Below, piece after piece: positions 8,176-16,322 of a stretch of DNA of 64,000 bases (positions are counted from its first letter, which is position 1; each line of letters begins with the position of its first letter). Origin of the DNA: Motiliproteus sp. Its GTDB lineage: Bacteria > Pseudomonadota > Gammaproteobacteria > Pseudomonadales > Balneatricaceae. The notes under the pieces were generated by a model. It was not told where the DNA came from and did not search any database. It saw only the letters and a program-made list of their open reading frames with translations. The DNA lies in assembly GCA_026196225.1 (NCBI GenBank), contig JAPHRD010000003.1, forward strand, positions 1-64,000, read 5' to 3'. The position numbers were made by a program, and so were the translations under genes.

Positions 8176-8910
8176 TTAGATCACCATCCCGTAAGCCATC
8201 ACAAATATCATGGGGGTCAACGAGGCAAAGGCGATCAAACCAAAGCCGTCAATCATCGGATTTCGGCCTTTAATGGTGGACGCCAGACCGACGCCCAATG
8301 CTGTCACCAGAGGCACGGTAATAGTAGAAGTAGTCACACCGCCGGAGTCATAAGCGATGCCGATAATCTCTTTGGGGGCAAAGAAGGTCATGATAACCAC
8401 CAGCATGTAACCACCGATGATCAAATTTTGTATGGGCCAGCCCCTCAAGATACGCAACACCCCGATCACAATGGCCAAACCCACTGCAAAAGCGACGGTA
8501 AATCGAAGTCCGTTGGCATAAACAGCCTGGGCATCCTGATTGTTTTCGATCATCCCACCTTCGGCGGCCACCTTGCCTGCCTCAGCAGCAACCGCGATCA
8601 GCGCAGGCTCGGCTACCGTAGTACCGAACCCTAGTGCGAAGGCAAAGGTCAACAACCAACCGAGACTGCCTTTACGGGCAAAAGCGTGGGCCATCGCCTC
8701 ACCTATGGGAAACAACCCCATCTCCAGTCCGAAGATAAAAAAGGTTAGACCCAGGACAACGAAGATGACGCCAATAAACAGCCCGACCAGATCAGGCAGA
8801 GGCTGCTGAAGTACAACAAACTGGAAAAAAACGATAACGACGATGATGGGAGCCAGATCACGCATGCTTCCCAGCATAGATCCAAATAGAGCGCGTACTG
8901 TTTGTTTCAA
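8176..8910 (-). CDS. DUF1538 membrane protein, first copy and first gene of the operon
   Basis: A 244-residue polytopic membrane protein homologous to the next gene, with matching motifs: [40 protein letters not shown], then [14 protein letters not shown], and [14 protein letters not shown]. The tandem arrangement implies a heteromer or a pair that acts together. The longest reading starts at a TTG without a clear ribosome-binding site; the ATG 11 codons later ([10 protein letters not shown]) is a plausible alternative. A dyad lies upstream at 8923-8938. Function is not known. Export or exchange of a small metabolite or ion under PII/CBS control is one possibility. Confidence 0.83.
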   Translation of the reverse strand: MKQTVRALFGSMLGSMRDLAPIIVVIVFFQFVVLQQPLPDLVGLFIGVIFVVLGLTFFIFGLEMGLFPIGEAMAHAFARKGSLGWLLTFAFALGFGTTVAEPALIAVAAEAGKVAAEGGMIENNQDAQAVYANGLRFTVAFAVGLAIVIGVLRILRGWPIQNLIIGGYMLVVIMTFFAPKEIIGIAYDSGGVTTSTITVPLVTALGVGLASTIKGRNPMIDGFGLIAFASLTPMIFVMAYGMVI

Positions 8911-8922
8911 TGTATAAACCCA

Positions 8923-8938
8923 AACATTCTTAAATGTT
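8923..8938. promoter_or_regulatory. Inverted repeat upstream of the DUF1538 operon
   Basis: AACATT (8923-8928), CTTA, AATGTT (8933-8938). It sits 13 nt before the TTG start and just after a TATAAT (minus strand, 8946-8951), so it is well placed for an operator or an mRNA leader hairpin. Confidence 0.35.
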
Positions 8939-8969
8939 ATTGCGCATTATAATCAAATTATTCAGGCGG

Positions 8970-9272
8970 TCATCCGTGCTGAATAGTTTGATCACCTTCC
9001 GATGCAATTAATTGCAACTTTTTGATACGTGTGAGTTTTTTTATTCTTGCCTCCTCCTTGCTGGCTTCGGAACGGTCGCCGAAACGCTGCTGGAAGCGTA
9101 TTTGAGAGGGAGGATCCGTTCGGAAAAACTTGGCGCCTTTGCCCTGTTGGTGCTGACTAAACCGCCGCTGTATATCGGTGGTAATTCCGGTGTAGAGACG
9201 TCCGCTCTGGGTCTCGATGATGTAGAGAAACCAGTCACTGGATTCAGTTCCTTTGCTCAATGCTACTTGCAC
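8970..9272 (-). CDS. GIY-YIG domain protein, YhbQ/UPF0213-like
   Basis: A 100-residue single-domain GIY-YIG protein. The motif appears as FLYIIE and LYTGITTDIQRRFSQHQQGKGAKFF, with the catalytic Arg in the RRF segment; GDRSEASKEEARIKKLT follows with the Glu of the active site. Small stand-alone members such as E. coli YhbQ are putative nucleases, with reported roles in DNA damage or stress response not well defined. The start is GTG or a nearby TTG; the N-terminal ten residues are poorly conserved. It lies 59 nt upstream of the DUF1538 operon on the same strand but is probably functionally unrelated. Confidence 0.88.
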   Translation of the reverse strand: MQVALSKGTESSDWFLYIIETQSGRLYTGITTDIQRRFSQHQQGKGAKFFRTDPPSQIRFQQRFGDRSEASKEEARIKKLTRIKKLQLIASEGDQTIQHG

Positions 9273-9372
9273 CGATGTATAAGTCCCGTTGACTGCTGAT
9301 GAATGATAGAATGCACCGATATCCTAACACTGCAGCCAATCCTTAGACAAAGATCTTTTTTAGCTTTTCCTT

Positions 9373-10410
9373 ATGAACAATATACAGACGCTCTCCGACT
9401 TCCTTCGCTCAACCGACGCTAACTTCCGAATCTTTGATTTAGGCCGTCGAATCAGCAAGTTGAGCCAGGAATCTTTTCAGAAATTCGAACAGACTGAAAC
9501 CCCTTACCCTTTGCCTTTTCTGCAACAGGCCTGGATCGCCGTTCTGCTGTTCAATCCCAAGCAAACCGACCAACATCTGATCTGGTTTTTGAAGTTTCCA
9601 CTGGACGAGCAAGGCATGTTGGTTCAGGCGGCTCGGGACGATTTCCTCAATCGTATTGCCAAAACGGTAGGCAACCAACTGCTGGAAAAATCTGCAGAGC
9701 AGGATCCGTTAAAGGACAACCCGTTCTCTTTCACCCCAGATCAGGAAAAGATGGCTGCATTTCACGCTCGTGCTACCTCGATCCTGAAGCAACCTGCCTC
9801 TAGTTATTACGAGCCGGCCCGAGAGTATTTTTCGGGGCTGCGAGGTTTTGAGCAGTGGGATCAGTTGGGTCTGCAGGGGATCGCAGATTTCTGCGCCCGC
9901 TTGGACGAGCGCGGCAACCACTCCTTGGCTGAAAAAGCGATTTCACACCTGCCGATACCACCGCTAGAAGCCCTATGCGTCAACCTTGAACACGAAGTAC
10001 CCAGCCATGGTATCTGCCAGGCCCTTGCCAACCGTGTGGAGCAATTGCTGAGCGATCCTGCCACCAGCGCCAACACCTTAGGCGCAGTTGTTCGTGGTAT
10101 TTCCCAATGCCATGACGCGGGACTACGCCGACAAACACTTTCAAAACTGCTGGAAAGTGATCAGGGGGCCAATATCGAACTGCTGGCAGCCATCGCCAGT
10201 CGCAGCTGGAAAGATCTGGAAGACAGTGATTTTCGTCGCCAGTTTATGGAGCGCCTGGCGATCAATAGCGCCGGCCAGCAAAGCTTCAACCTGATGGTCA
10301 GGGATCTGGTCTTTATGCCGGGAATGCGTGGGCCGATTATGGAAAGCTTTCGCGACCCTCAACGAAGCGAAGCCTTAGGCAAAGCCATTGGTGCCTTCTT
10401 CGGCGGTTGA
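9373..10410 (+). CDS. DUF3549 family protein
   Basis: A 345-residue soluble protein with the DUF3549 N-terminal signature: SDFLRSTDANFRIFDLGRRISKLS, FQKFEQTETPYPLPFLQQAWIAVLLFNP and LIWFLKFPLDEQGML. The family is restricted to marine and pseudomonad gammaproteobacteria, and its function is unknown. The C-terminal half is helical and repeat-like. There are no signal peptide or membrane segments. It is transcribed alone; a terminator hairpin follows at 10447-10474. Confidence 0.75.
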   Translation: MNNIQTLSDFLRSTDANFRIFDLGRRISKLSQESFQKFEQTETPYPLPFLQQAWIAVLLFNPKQTDQHLIWFLKFPLDEQGMLVQAARDDFLNRIAKTVGNQLLEKSAEQDPLKDNPFSFTPDQEKMAAFHARATSILKQPASSYYEPAREYFSGLRGFEQWDQLGLQGIADFCARLDERGNHSLAEKAISHLPIPPLEALCVNLEHEVPSHGICQALANRVEQLLSDPATSANTLGAVVRGISQCHDAGLRRQTLSKLLESDQGANIELLAAIASRSWKDLEDSDFRRQFMERLAINSAGQQSFNLMVRDLVFMPGMRGPIMESFRDPQRSEALGKAIGAFFGG

Positions 10411-10446
10411 TAACCAATCGACTGCAGGAAAAACCAGCTAAAAGAG

Positions 10447-10474
10447 AGCCCAACAGTTAAGGCAGTTGGGCTTT
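10447..10474. terminator. Terminator hairpin between convergent genes
   Basis: AGCCCAAC (10447-10454)/GTTGGGCT (10465-10472), loop of 10 nt, then a short TT. The right part overlaps the last codons of the lambda P-like gene on the minus strand, so its C-terminal codons are part of the hairpin. Confidence 0.6.
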
Positions 10475-11242
10475 CACTCCCCATTCTTTCAACAACTGTT
10501 CAGAACGCGCTTTGAAGTGAGCCCGCACCGAACTATCTTTAGGTTTTTGCAGATAAAAAAGAAGAGTTGCGGCCTGCTCCGGGGTGACCTGATTCTCCTC
10601 CCCCCAGGTTTTTATCAGATCCGCCTGAGTGTTGCTGGATTTATCCGGTAGTCCTTTGGCCATCGGCACCTGAAGATCCTCCCCAGCCAATACCCGCTGA
10701 CAGAGCTTGCGGTAATTGAACTTAAAATCGGTAAAAACCTGAGATTTCTCTTCGCTACGAAGTCGAAACCAATCGGTTTCCCGTCCAGCAAAATAGACCG
10801 CTGGATGGCTCCAAGTATGCTTTCGAGGATGGTCAGCATGCATGCAAACCTCTTCATAAGCCTGCCGACTGGTAGGCAGTCCATAATCCTCAAAACCCTT
10901 TTTCAACACCGAGAGAAATTCTGACACCGTCGGCATCCACACGAACTCCTCCTTGCAGCGATTCACCGCATGGACAAGTTCCTGTTCGGAATAATCACGT
11001 AGACTCAGAGCCCATTCGCGCTTGGCGATACGGATCTCATTTTCGTTTTCGAAGGTGCTTTTGAACTTATGCCCGTAGATCGTCATAAAGCGGGCAAAGA
11101 TCATATTAACCAGAGTCTTGGTCTCAGCGTTGATCAGATCCTGTTTTCCAGCGGAATCACCAGTCGATGTTTTTGATGTCCATGACGGCTTCGGTGATCC
11201 GTTCGCGCTTCTCTGCGCGATTAGTTGATTGATATCTTTCAC
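10457..11242 (-). CDS. Phage lambda replication protein P-like protein (putative helicase loader)
   Basis: A 261-residue protein resembling the lambda P family, which delivers DnaB helicase to an origin. The recognisable core is ETKTLVNMIFARFMTIYGHKF through KREWALSLRDYSEQELVHAVNRC to EFVWMPTVSEFLSVL (about residues 40-120), followed by QAYEEVCMHADHPR and a C-terminal basic helix. The GTG at 11242 is preferred because GAGG stands 6 nt before it; another GTG lies 12 nt upstream. The gene starts inside the 3' end of the upstream DnaT-like gene (about 86 nt overlap, different frame). There are no phage genes around it, so it looks domesticated. It may correspond to the chromosomal lambda P derivative proposed under the name DopE (from memory). 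Confidence 0.75.
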   Translation of the reverse strand: MKDINQLIAQRSANGSPKPSWTSKTSTGDSAGKQDLINAETKTLVNMIFARFMTIYGHKFKSTFENENEIRIAKREWALSLRDYSEQELVHAVNRCKEEFVWMPTVSEFLSVLKKGFEDYGLPTSRQAYEEVCMHADHPRKHTWSHPAVYFAGRETDWFRLRSEEKSQVFTDFKFNYRKLCQRVLAGEDLQVPMAKGLPDKSSNTQADLIKTWGEENQVTPEQAATLLFYLQKPKDSSVRAHFKARSEQLLKEWGVKAQLP

Positions 11243-12092
11243 CTTTGTCCTCACTTTGCTGATCTGCTCTTGCTGCTGCGCGCCCCATTCGACTCTGTTC
11301 TCTCACCCATTTACGCTTCACATGGTCAATAAAGGGCGAGTCCCAAGAGGCTTTTTTCTTGTTTTGAGCCATCCAGTAAGCGATAAACTCATCGATAATA
11401 TTATCGGCAAACTGCGCAGGGATATTATGCTTGGCCAGCATTTGATAAGTGGTGTTCGAAGGTTTCCAGCCCAGATCAATTTCATGCAATTGCTGGTTGC
11501 GCTTCTCCTGCTGGTCAAATAACCGCTCAAGATCATCCTTAGGACGATCCCATCCGGTACTGCCACCAAAACTAGGGGCTGGTCCGCGAGCCAGCATGGT
11601 ATTCGGATTCTCATAGGGTTTCGCCTGCCCAGACGAAGTAGTGGCTGCAGAAACAGTTGCAGGAACGGCTGGATGACTCTCCTGAATTGCACGATATGCC
11701 TTGGAACGCTCTGGTAGTTCTGGTTTTGAAACTGGAGCCTCAACAGAGGGAGCTTCATCAGCCATCTGATTCAAAATCAGCACACGAATGCTGCCGTTGG
11801 CATTAAACTCTGCTTCAATCGCCCGCTGGCTGACCAAGCTGTTGGTCAGGGTTGCCAGCTGTTCCTCGTTCCAAAACGAAGCCAGATTCTGCCATTCCAT
11901 CCGCCGTGCTAAAAAGTAACTCTGCCCTTGGGCATCTACAGCACCGTGGTGTTGGCAAAATTCGTGATAAACAGATAACAACAGCGCTTCTTCGACACCA
12001 AAGCATTGCGCCAATGAAGGGTAAAACAGCATCGGTTTTTCAGGAAATAACCCTGTCATAGAAAACTCAATATTCTTGCCCGCTCGGGCCAT
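11157..12092 (-). CDS. DnaT C-terminal-domain / lambda O-like replication protein
   Basis: A 311-residue protein. The N-terminal ~100 residues (MLFYPSLAQCFG, EALLLSVYHEFCQHHG, FWNEEQLATLTNSLVSQ) look like a winged-helix replication initiator domain. A low-complexity linker follows (about 110-190, rich in Ala, Pro, Thr). The C-terminal part (LGWKPSNTTYQMLAKHNIPAQFADNIIDEFIAYW ... FIDHVKRKWVREQ, about 210-275, given here in shortened form) matches the DnaT DNA-binding domain that interacts with single-stranded DNA and primosome partners. It overlaps the lambda P-like gene, an arrangement like phage O-P. It is probably the partner protein in helicase loading or replication restart; the published name DopC may apply (from memory). 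Confidence 0.72.
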   Translation of the reverse strand: MARAGKNIEFSMTGLFPEKPMLFYPSLAQCFGVEEALLLSVYHEFCQHHGAVDAQGQSYFLARRMEWQNLASFWNEEQLATLTNSLVSQRAIEAEFNANGSIRVLILNQMADEAPSVEAPVSKPELPERSKAYRAIQESHPAVPATVSAATTSSGQAKPYENPNTMLARGPAPSFGGSTGWDRPKDDLERLFDQQEKRNQQLHEIDLGWKPSNTTYQMLAKHNIPAQFADNIIDEFIAYWMAQNKKKASWDSPFIDHVKRKWVREQSRMGRAAARADQQSEDKGERYQSTNRAEKRERITEAVMDIKNIDW

Positions 12093-12186
12093 GGGAAATG
12101 TCCGGAGCTTATCACAAATAGAGCGGTATTACCGTTGCAACTAATTCCATTGACACCAGCTTTTGAGCGAATCGTCAGAGACAAAA

Positions 12187-12207
12187 AAGGAGGCTTAACG
12201 CCTCCTT
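12187..12207 (-). terminator. Intrinsic terminator of the CBS gene
   Basis: On the minus strand AAGGAGGC, loop GTTAA, GCCTCCTT followed by a run of T (plus coordinates 12183-12188 are A). It lies 22 nt after the CBS-gene stop. Confidence 0.8.
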
Positions 12208-12228
12208 CTAATCAAACCGGATGTTGAA

Positions 12229-12636
12229 TCAGCGCTGATCAACAAAGTCCTTGACTGCATGCAGAACGTCCTTACGGCTGATCTGACCAACCAACTTACC
12301 CTCTTTCAATACAGGGAAGCGGCGGCGCGGGCCGTCGATAAACTTCTTGGCCAGATTAACAATATCTTCGCCGTACTCGATGCTGTCGACCTTATCGGTC
12401 ATAAAATCACCGACATGACCGCCATGTTCTTCTTCGTGGTAGGTGTAGCTGAGGATAGCTTTCAGGCAGTCGACTTCAGACAACATGCCGATCATTTCAC
12501 CACGTTCGTCTACGACTGGAGCACCAGAAATATTGTGTTCAGTAAAAACATCAATCGCTTCAAACAGCTCGGTTTCCGGTTTAAAGGTTACCAGCTGGGT
12601 GGTCATATAATCCTGAACTTTAACTGACTTCAACAT
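12229..12636 (-). CDS. CBS-domain-pair protein
   Basis: A 135-residue stand-alone Bateman module. CBS motif one is VQDYMTTQLVTFKPETEL...NISGAPVVDERGEMIGMLSEVDCLK (split here for length; residues about 6-60). Motif two is VGDFMTDKVDSIEYGEDI and RRFPVLKEGKLVGQISRKDVLHAV (about 75-130). Such proteins bind adenine nucleotides and act as small regulators of unknown partners. The gene is monocistronic, with a strong terminator downstream and an A+T-rich upstream region. It is a different subfamily from the CBS protein of the DUF1538 operon. Confidence 0.88.
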   Translation of the reverse strand: MLKSVKVQDYMTTQLVTFKPETELFEAIDVFTEHNISGAPVVDERGEMIGMLSEVDCLKAILSYTYHEEEHGGHVGDFMTDKVDSIEYGEDIVNLAKKFIDGPRRRFPVLKEGKLVGQISRKDVLHAVKDFVDQR

Positions 12637-12758
12637 GTTTGCTGCTCCTTATGTGCAACAGATAACTATATTTACCAATAACTTAACAACATACTACAAA
12701 CAACAAAATCCACGATACAGCTATTTAAAAAACACCGAGGCGATAAATTTGGTCCGCC

Positions 12759-13613
12759 TCAGTTGAATACTACCGTTTTATTTCCGTGGACCAAAATTCG
12801 ATCCTGCAGGTGCCAACGCAATCCCCGTGCAAGCACGCTTTTCTCTGCGTCACGCCCCAACCGTACCATATCCTCTATCTCATCAGTGTGACTGATGCGA
12901 ATGACATCCTGATCGATGATGGGACCGGCATCCAAATCCTGGGTTACATAATGACAGGTGGCACCAATCAGCTTTACACCCCGCTCATGGGCCTGGTGAT
13001 AAGGTCTTGCACCGGCAAATGAAGGCAGGAAACTATGGTGAATATTGATCACCCGATTGGCAAAATCTCCGCACAGATCCGGCGGTAGGATTTGCATATA
13101 ACGGGCCAGCACGATGGTATCAATTTCATGCTCTTCGACCACTTGCCGAACTTTGGCAAAGGAGGTCGCCTTGTCATCACGATCAACTGGAATGTGATGA
13201 TACGGGATGCCGTGCCACTCTACCATGCTACGTAAGTCGTCGTGGTTGGAGACCACGCAAGGGATCTCGCACTGCAGTTCTTTAGCATGATATCGGTAGA
13301 GTAGATCAGCAAGGCAGTGAGCTTCACGACTAGCCATCAACATAACCCGCTTGGGTTTGGAAGAGTCCTCCATACGCCATGTCATATTGAATGACTGGGC
13401 AATCGGTTCAAACGCCTCTCGCATCTGATCCAGAGAGAATGGGCCGTTGCCAGCGGTTACTTCGTAACGCATGAAAAACCAGCCGCTATTGGAGTCTGAA
13501 TGCTGTTGAGCATCACCGATGGAACCGCCGTGGCTGGAAATAAAATTACTGACCATTGCGACGATGCCCATTCGGTCTGGGCAGGAGATAACCAGGCGGT
13601 ATCTAGGATCCAT
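12759..13613 (-). CDS. purU: Formyltetrahydrofolate deformylase
   Basis: A 284-residue enzyme that hydrolyses 10-formyl-THF to THF and formate, balancing the one-carbon pool and feeding formate to PurT. The N-terminal ACT domain (RYRLVISCPDRMGIVAMVSNFI, residues 4-80) is a regulatory glycine/methionine-sensing unit in E. coli. The C-terminal formyltransferase-like domain carries VSNHDDLR, the INIHHSFLPSFAGARPY catalytic segment with the Asn/His pair and GATCHYVTQDLDAGPIIDQ with the catalytic Asp. The length is normal. It is divergent from the phosphorylase gene across about 225 nt. Confidence 0.95.
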   Translation of the reverse strand: MDPRYRLVISCPDRMGIVAMVSNFISSHGGSIGDAQQHSDSNSGWFFMRYEVTAGNGPFSLDQMREAFEPIAQSFNMTWRMEDSSKPKRVMLMASREAHCLADLLYRYHAKELQCEIPCVVSNHDDLRSMVEWHGIPYHHIPVDRDDKATSFAKVRQVVEEHEIDTIVLARYMQILPPDLCGDFANRVINIHHSFLPSFAGARPYHQAHERGVKLIGATCHYVTQDLDAGPIIDQDVIRISHTDEIEDMVRLGRDAEKSVLARGLRWHLQDRILVHGNKTVVFN

Positions 13614-13839
13614 ATATGTAACTCAACATCTCTTTAGTCGATGGTTTGTAGAAAAATATCGACGCATTCTAGCAACTTATATCTGCGATCTCATCCGCCA
13701 AATGGTCAATAGGGGCAACTATACTTACCTAACAGCTCCGTAAATGGATAGTGACATGCTGTAGGAGCCGTTTTTCCGTCAGGCATGTTTTTTCTTTTGG
13801 GTTGTATCTAAAATTTTTTTGCAGAGGCTATCCAAAGCC

Positions 13840-15354
13840 ATGAGCCACCACAAAGGCGAACACCTATTACCACTAACCGCTCGCAAGATGGGGATAGATA
13901 CTCACCAAGAGCTAACAATCTATCTGCGCTCCGACAGCCATGTCTGCTATTCCGAAGGATTCTCTGCCCTGTCCCGAGTCCAGGTCGAAGCCGGGAACAG
14001 GGTGATTATTGCCACCCTTCACATCGTCAATAATGATGCCCTACTGGATCAACAGATTGGCTTCTCCGACTCCGCTTGGAATCGGATGGCGCTAGAAGAG
14101 GGTGATCATGTTTGTGTCTACCATCCAAAACCCTTGGAATCTCTCTCCCATGTGCGGGCGAAGGTGTTTGGCCATAGGCTAACAACCGATCAGATTAACG
14201 GCATCGTTCAGGATATTGCGGCGGGGCTTTACGCCGACGTACATCTCGCTGCCTTTATCACTGCTTGCGGCCATAACCGATTAAACCGACGGGAAATTGT
14301 CGACCTGACTCGAGCAATGATTGGTGCAGGAAGCCAGTTACAGTGGCCACAGAATATTGTTGTAGATAAACATTGTGTCGGCGGCCTGCCCGGCAACCGT
14401 ACCAGCCCCATTCTGGTACCTATCCTGGCAGCGGCTGGGCTAACCATGCCGAAAACGTCCTCACGTGCAATCACCTCCCCGGCCGGTACAGCCGATACCA
14501 TGGAGACGCTTACCGAGGTACGCCTCAGTCTGCAGCAGATCCGCGACATTGTTAGCCAGCACGGTGGTTGCCTGGCCTGGGGAGGTTCGGTTCGCCTAAG
14601 TCCTACCGACGACCTGCTGATTCGGGTTGAGCGGGCACTGGAGCTAGACAGCGAAGGTCAACTGATCGCCTCAGTTTTGTCGAAAAAGATAGCCGCCGGA
14701 GCGACCCATGTGCTGATCGATATTCCGGTGGGAACAACCGCCAAAGTCCGTGATTCTAAATCCGCCGAGCGACTATCCAATCTCCTAAAATCCGTGGCTC
14801 AAGACCTGGGATTGCAGGTACGCATCATGGTTAGTGACGGCTCCCAACCGGTGGGTCGTGGCATTGGCCCCGCTCTGGAGGGGCTGGATATCCTCGCCGT
14901 ATTAAAAAATCAGGCAGATGCACCGAAGGATCTGAAAAACCGGTCAGCTGAAATTGCCGGAGCGCTATTGGAAATGGCAGGCAAAGCAGACAATGGGGAA
15001 GGTTTTAAGAAGGCCCTTGCTATTATCGAATCGGGTAAGGCATGGCAAAAATTTGTCGACATCTGTAACGCCCAAGGTGGATTAAAGCAACCTCCCGTGG
15101 CCCCCTACCGCTACAATATGGTGGCCCATCAACATGGCACCGTCAGTGGAATAAATAACCGTCTGCTATCTCAATTGGCAAAGCTGGCCGGAGCTCCAGC
15201 TGATCCTGCCGCAGGCATCGTCTGTTACGCAAAACTGGGGGACCAGGTAAAAAAAGGGGAAACCCTACTCACCATCCATGCCGAAAGCCCCGGTGAGCTG
15301 GATTATGCGGTGGCTTATCTGGACGAACACTCACAACTGATTACACTGTCCTGA
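13840..15354 (+). CDS. AMP phosphorylase / thymidine phosphorylase family protein (archaeal type)
   Basis: A 504-residue nucleoside/nucleotide phosphorylase of the class that includes archaeal AMP phosphorylase, which converts NMP and phosphate to base and ribose 1,5-bisphosphate. An extra N-terminal domain of ~80 residues is present, as in AMP phosphorylases and unlike E. coli DeoA (440 residues). Phosphate and sugar motifs are DKHCVGGLPGNRTSPI (about residue 180) and TSSRAITSPAGTADTMETL (about 210). The ATG at 13840 is chosen over a TTG 21 nt upstream that lacks a ribosome-binding site. The C-terminal barrel-like domain (AKLGDQVKKGETLLTIHAE) is also typical. It precedes a PRPP synthetase-like gene by 83 nt, suggesting linked ribose-phosphate salvage. 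Confidence 0.85.
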   Translation: MSHHKGEHLLPLTARKMGIDTHQELTIYLRSDSHVCYSEGFSALSRVQVEAGNRVIIATLHIVNNDALLDQQIGFSDSAWNRMALEEGDHVCVYHPKPLESLSHVRAKVFGHRLTTDQINGIVQDIAAGLYADVHLAAFITACGHNRLNRREIVDLTRAMIGAGSQLQWPQNIVVDKHCVGGLPGNRTSPILVPILAAAGLTMPKTSSRAITSPAGTADTMETLTEVRLSLQQIRDIVSQHGGCLAWGGSVRLSPTDDLLIRVERALELDSEGQLIASVLSKKIAAGATHVLIDIPVGTTAKVRDSKSAERLSNLLKSVAQDLGLQVRIMVSDGSQPVGRGIGPALEGLDILAVLKNQADAPKDLKNRSAEIAGALLEMAGKADNGEGFKKALAIIESGKAWQKFVDICNAQGGLKQPPVAPYRYNMVAHQHGTVSGINNRLLSQLAKLAGAPADPAAGIVCYAKLGDQVKKGETLLTIHAESPGELDYAVAYLDEHSQLITLS

Positions 15355-15437
15355 CTAAGTGAAGTACAATCCTTAGCCATCGATAAAAGCAGATACAAAC
15401 CGATACAAAAAGTTCGAACCACAAGGATTTATCGTCT

Positions 15438-16322
15438 ATGCGCCCATTGGTATTCAACCTTCACAGCAATCCACTACTCGCAGCAGAGATTACCAAGCAG
15501 TTGGAAGCGGAAGAGGGAGTACTCAATCAACGCCAGTTTCCGGACCAGGAAAGCTACCTGCGTATCGACAGTGACTGCCAGCAACGGGATTGCGTCATCT
15601 ACTGCAATCTGTATCAACCCAACGACAAGATCATGTCCCTGCTATTTTTGGCAGAAACCTTACGCGAGCTGGGTGCGAAACGCATTGCCCTGGTCACCCC
15701 CTATCTCTGCTATATGCGCCAGGACAAGCGCTTTCAAACCGGTGAATGCGTCAGCGCGATTCCTTTCGGAAAACTCATATCCAACTATTTTGACCACCTG
15801 ATCACTATCGATCCCCATCTACATCGTATTCACCATTTGGATGAGGTTTATCAGATCCCCAGCCAGATCGTAAAAGCCTCACCGCTGATCGCCGACTGGG
15901 TCAGTGATCATGTAGACAATCCTGTTTTTCTGGGTCCTGATAGCGAAAGCGAACAGTGGGTAGCTGATGTTGCCAAACGTGCCGGCGCGCCACACCTCAT
16001 TCTTGAGAAAACACGCCACGGCGACCGCAATGTTGAAATTAGCGTTCCCAACCTGAATCAATGGAAAAGCCATACCCCGGTACTGGTAGATGACATCATC
16101 TCCAGCGGTCGCACCATGCTTACTACTCTGGAACAGATCAGCAACCTCGGGTTTAATCGCCCCTACTGCATAGGTGTTCACGGCATATTTGCCGATGAAG
16201 CCTACATGGAACTGCGTCAATACAGTGAAGTAATCACCACCGAAACCATCCCCCACCCCTCCAATAAAATAGAGATCAGCAGTGCCCTGTGCACCGCCAT
16301 TCGAACGTGGTTGCGAAGCTAG
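15438..16322 (+). CDS. Ribose-phosphate pyrophosphokinase-like protein
   Basis: A 294-residue member of the PRPP synthetase family, shorter than housekeeping Prs (~315). Conserved parts are RQFPDQESYLRID (flexible-loop region), LVTPYLCYMRQDKRFQTGECVS (the RQDK(R)F ATP-binding segment), DPHLHRIH (metal and ribose-5-phosphate) and the PRPP loop VLVDDIISSGRTM at residues 215-227. The divergent sequence and the partnership with an AMP phosphorylase family gene point to a specialised second PRPP synthetase that may consume or recycle ribose phosphates released from nucleotides (inference). Its 3' end overlaps alkB by 34 nt. Confidence 0.85.
   Translation: MRPLVFNLHSNPLLAAEITKQLEAEEGVLNQRQFPDQESYLRIDSDCQQRDCVIYCNLYQPNDKIMSLLFLAETLRELGAKRIALVTPYLCYMRQDKRFQTGECVSAIPFGKLISNYFDHLITIDPHLHRIHHLDEVYQIPSQIVKASPLIADWVSDHVDNPVFLGPDSESEQWVADVAKRAGAPHLILEKTRHGDRNVEISVPNLNQWKSHTPVLVDDIISSGRTMLTTLEQISNLGFNRPYCIGVHGIFADEAYMELRQYSEVITTETIPHPSNKIEISSALCTAIRTWLRS

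Noticed and set aside
10457-12092. Prophage remnant
   Set aside because: Apart from the O/P-like pair there is no integrase, repressor, structural or lysis gene and no attachment site; flanking genes are normal chromosomal genes.
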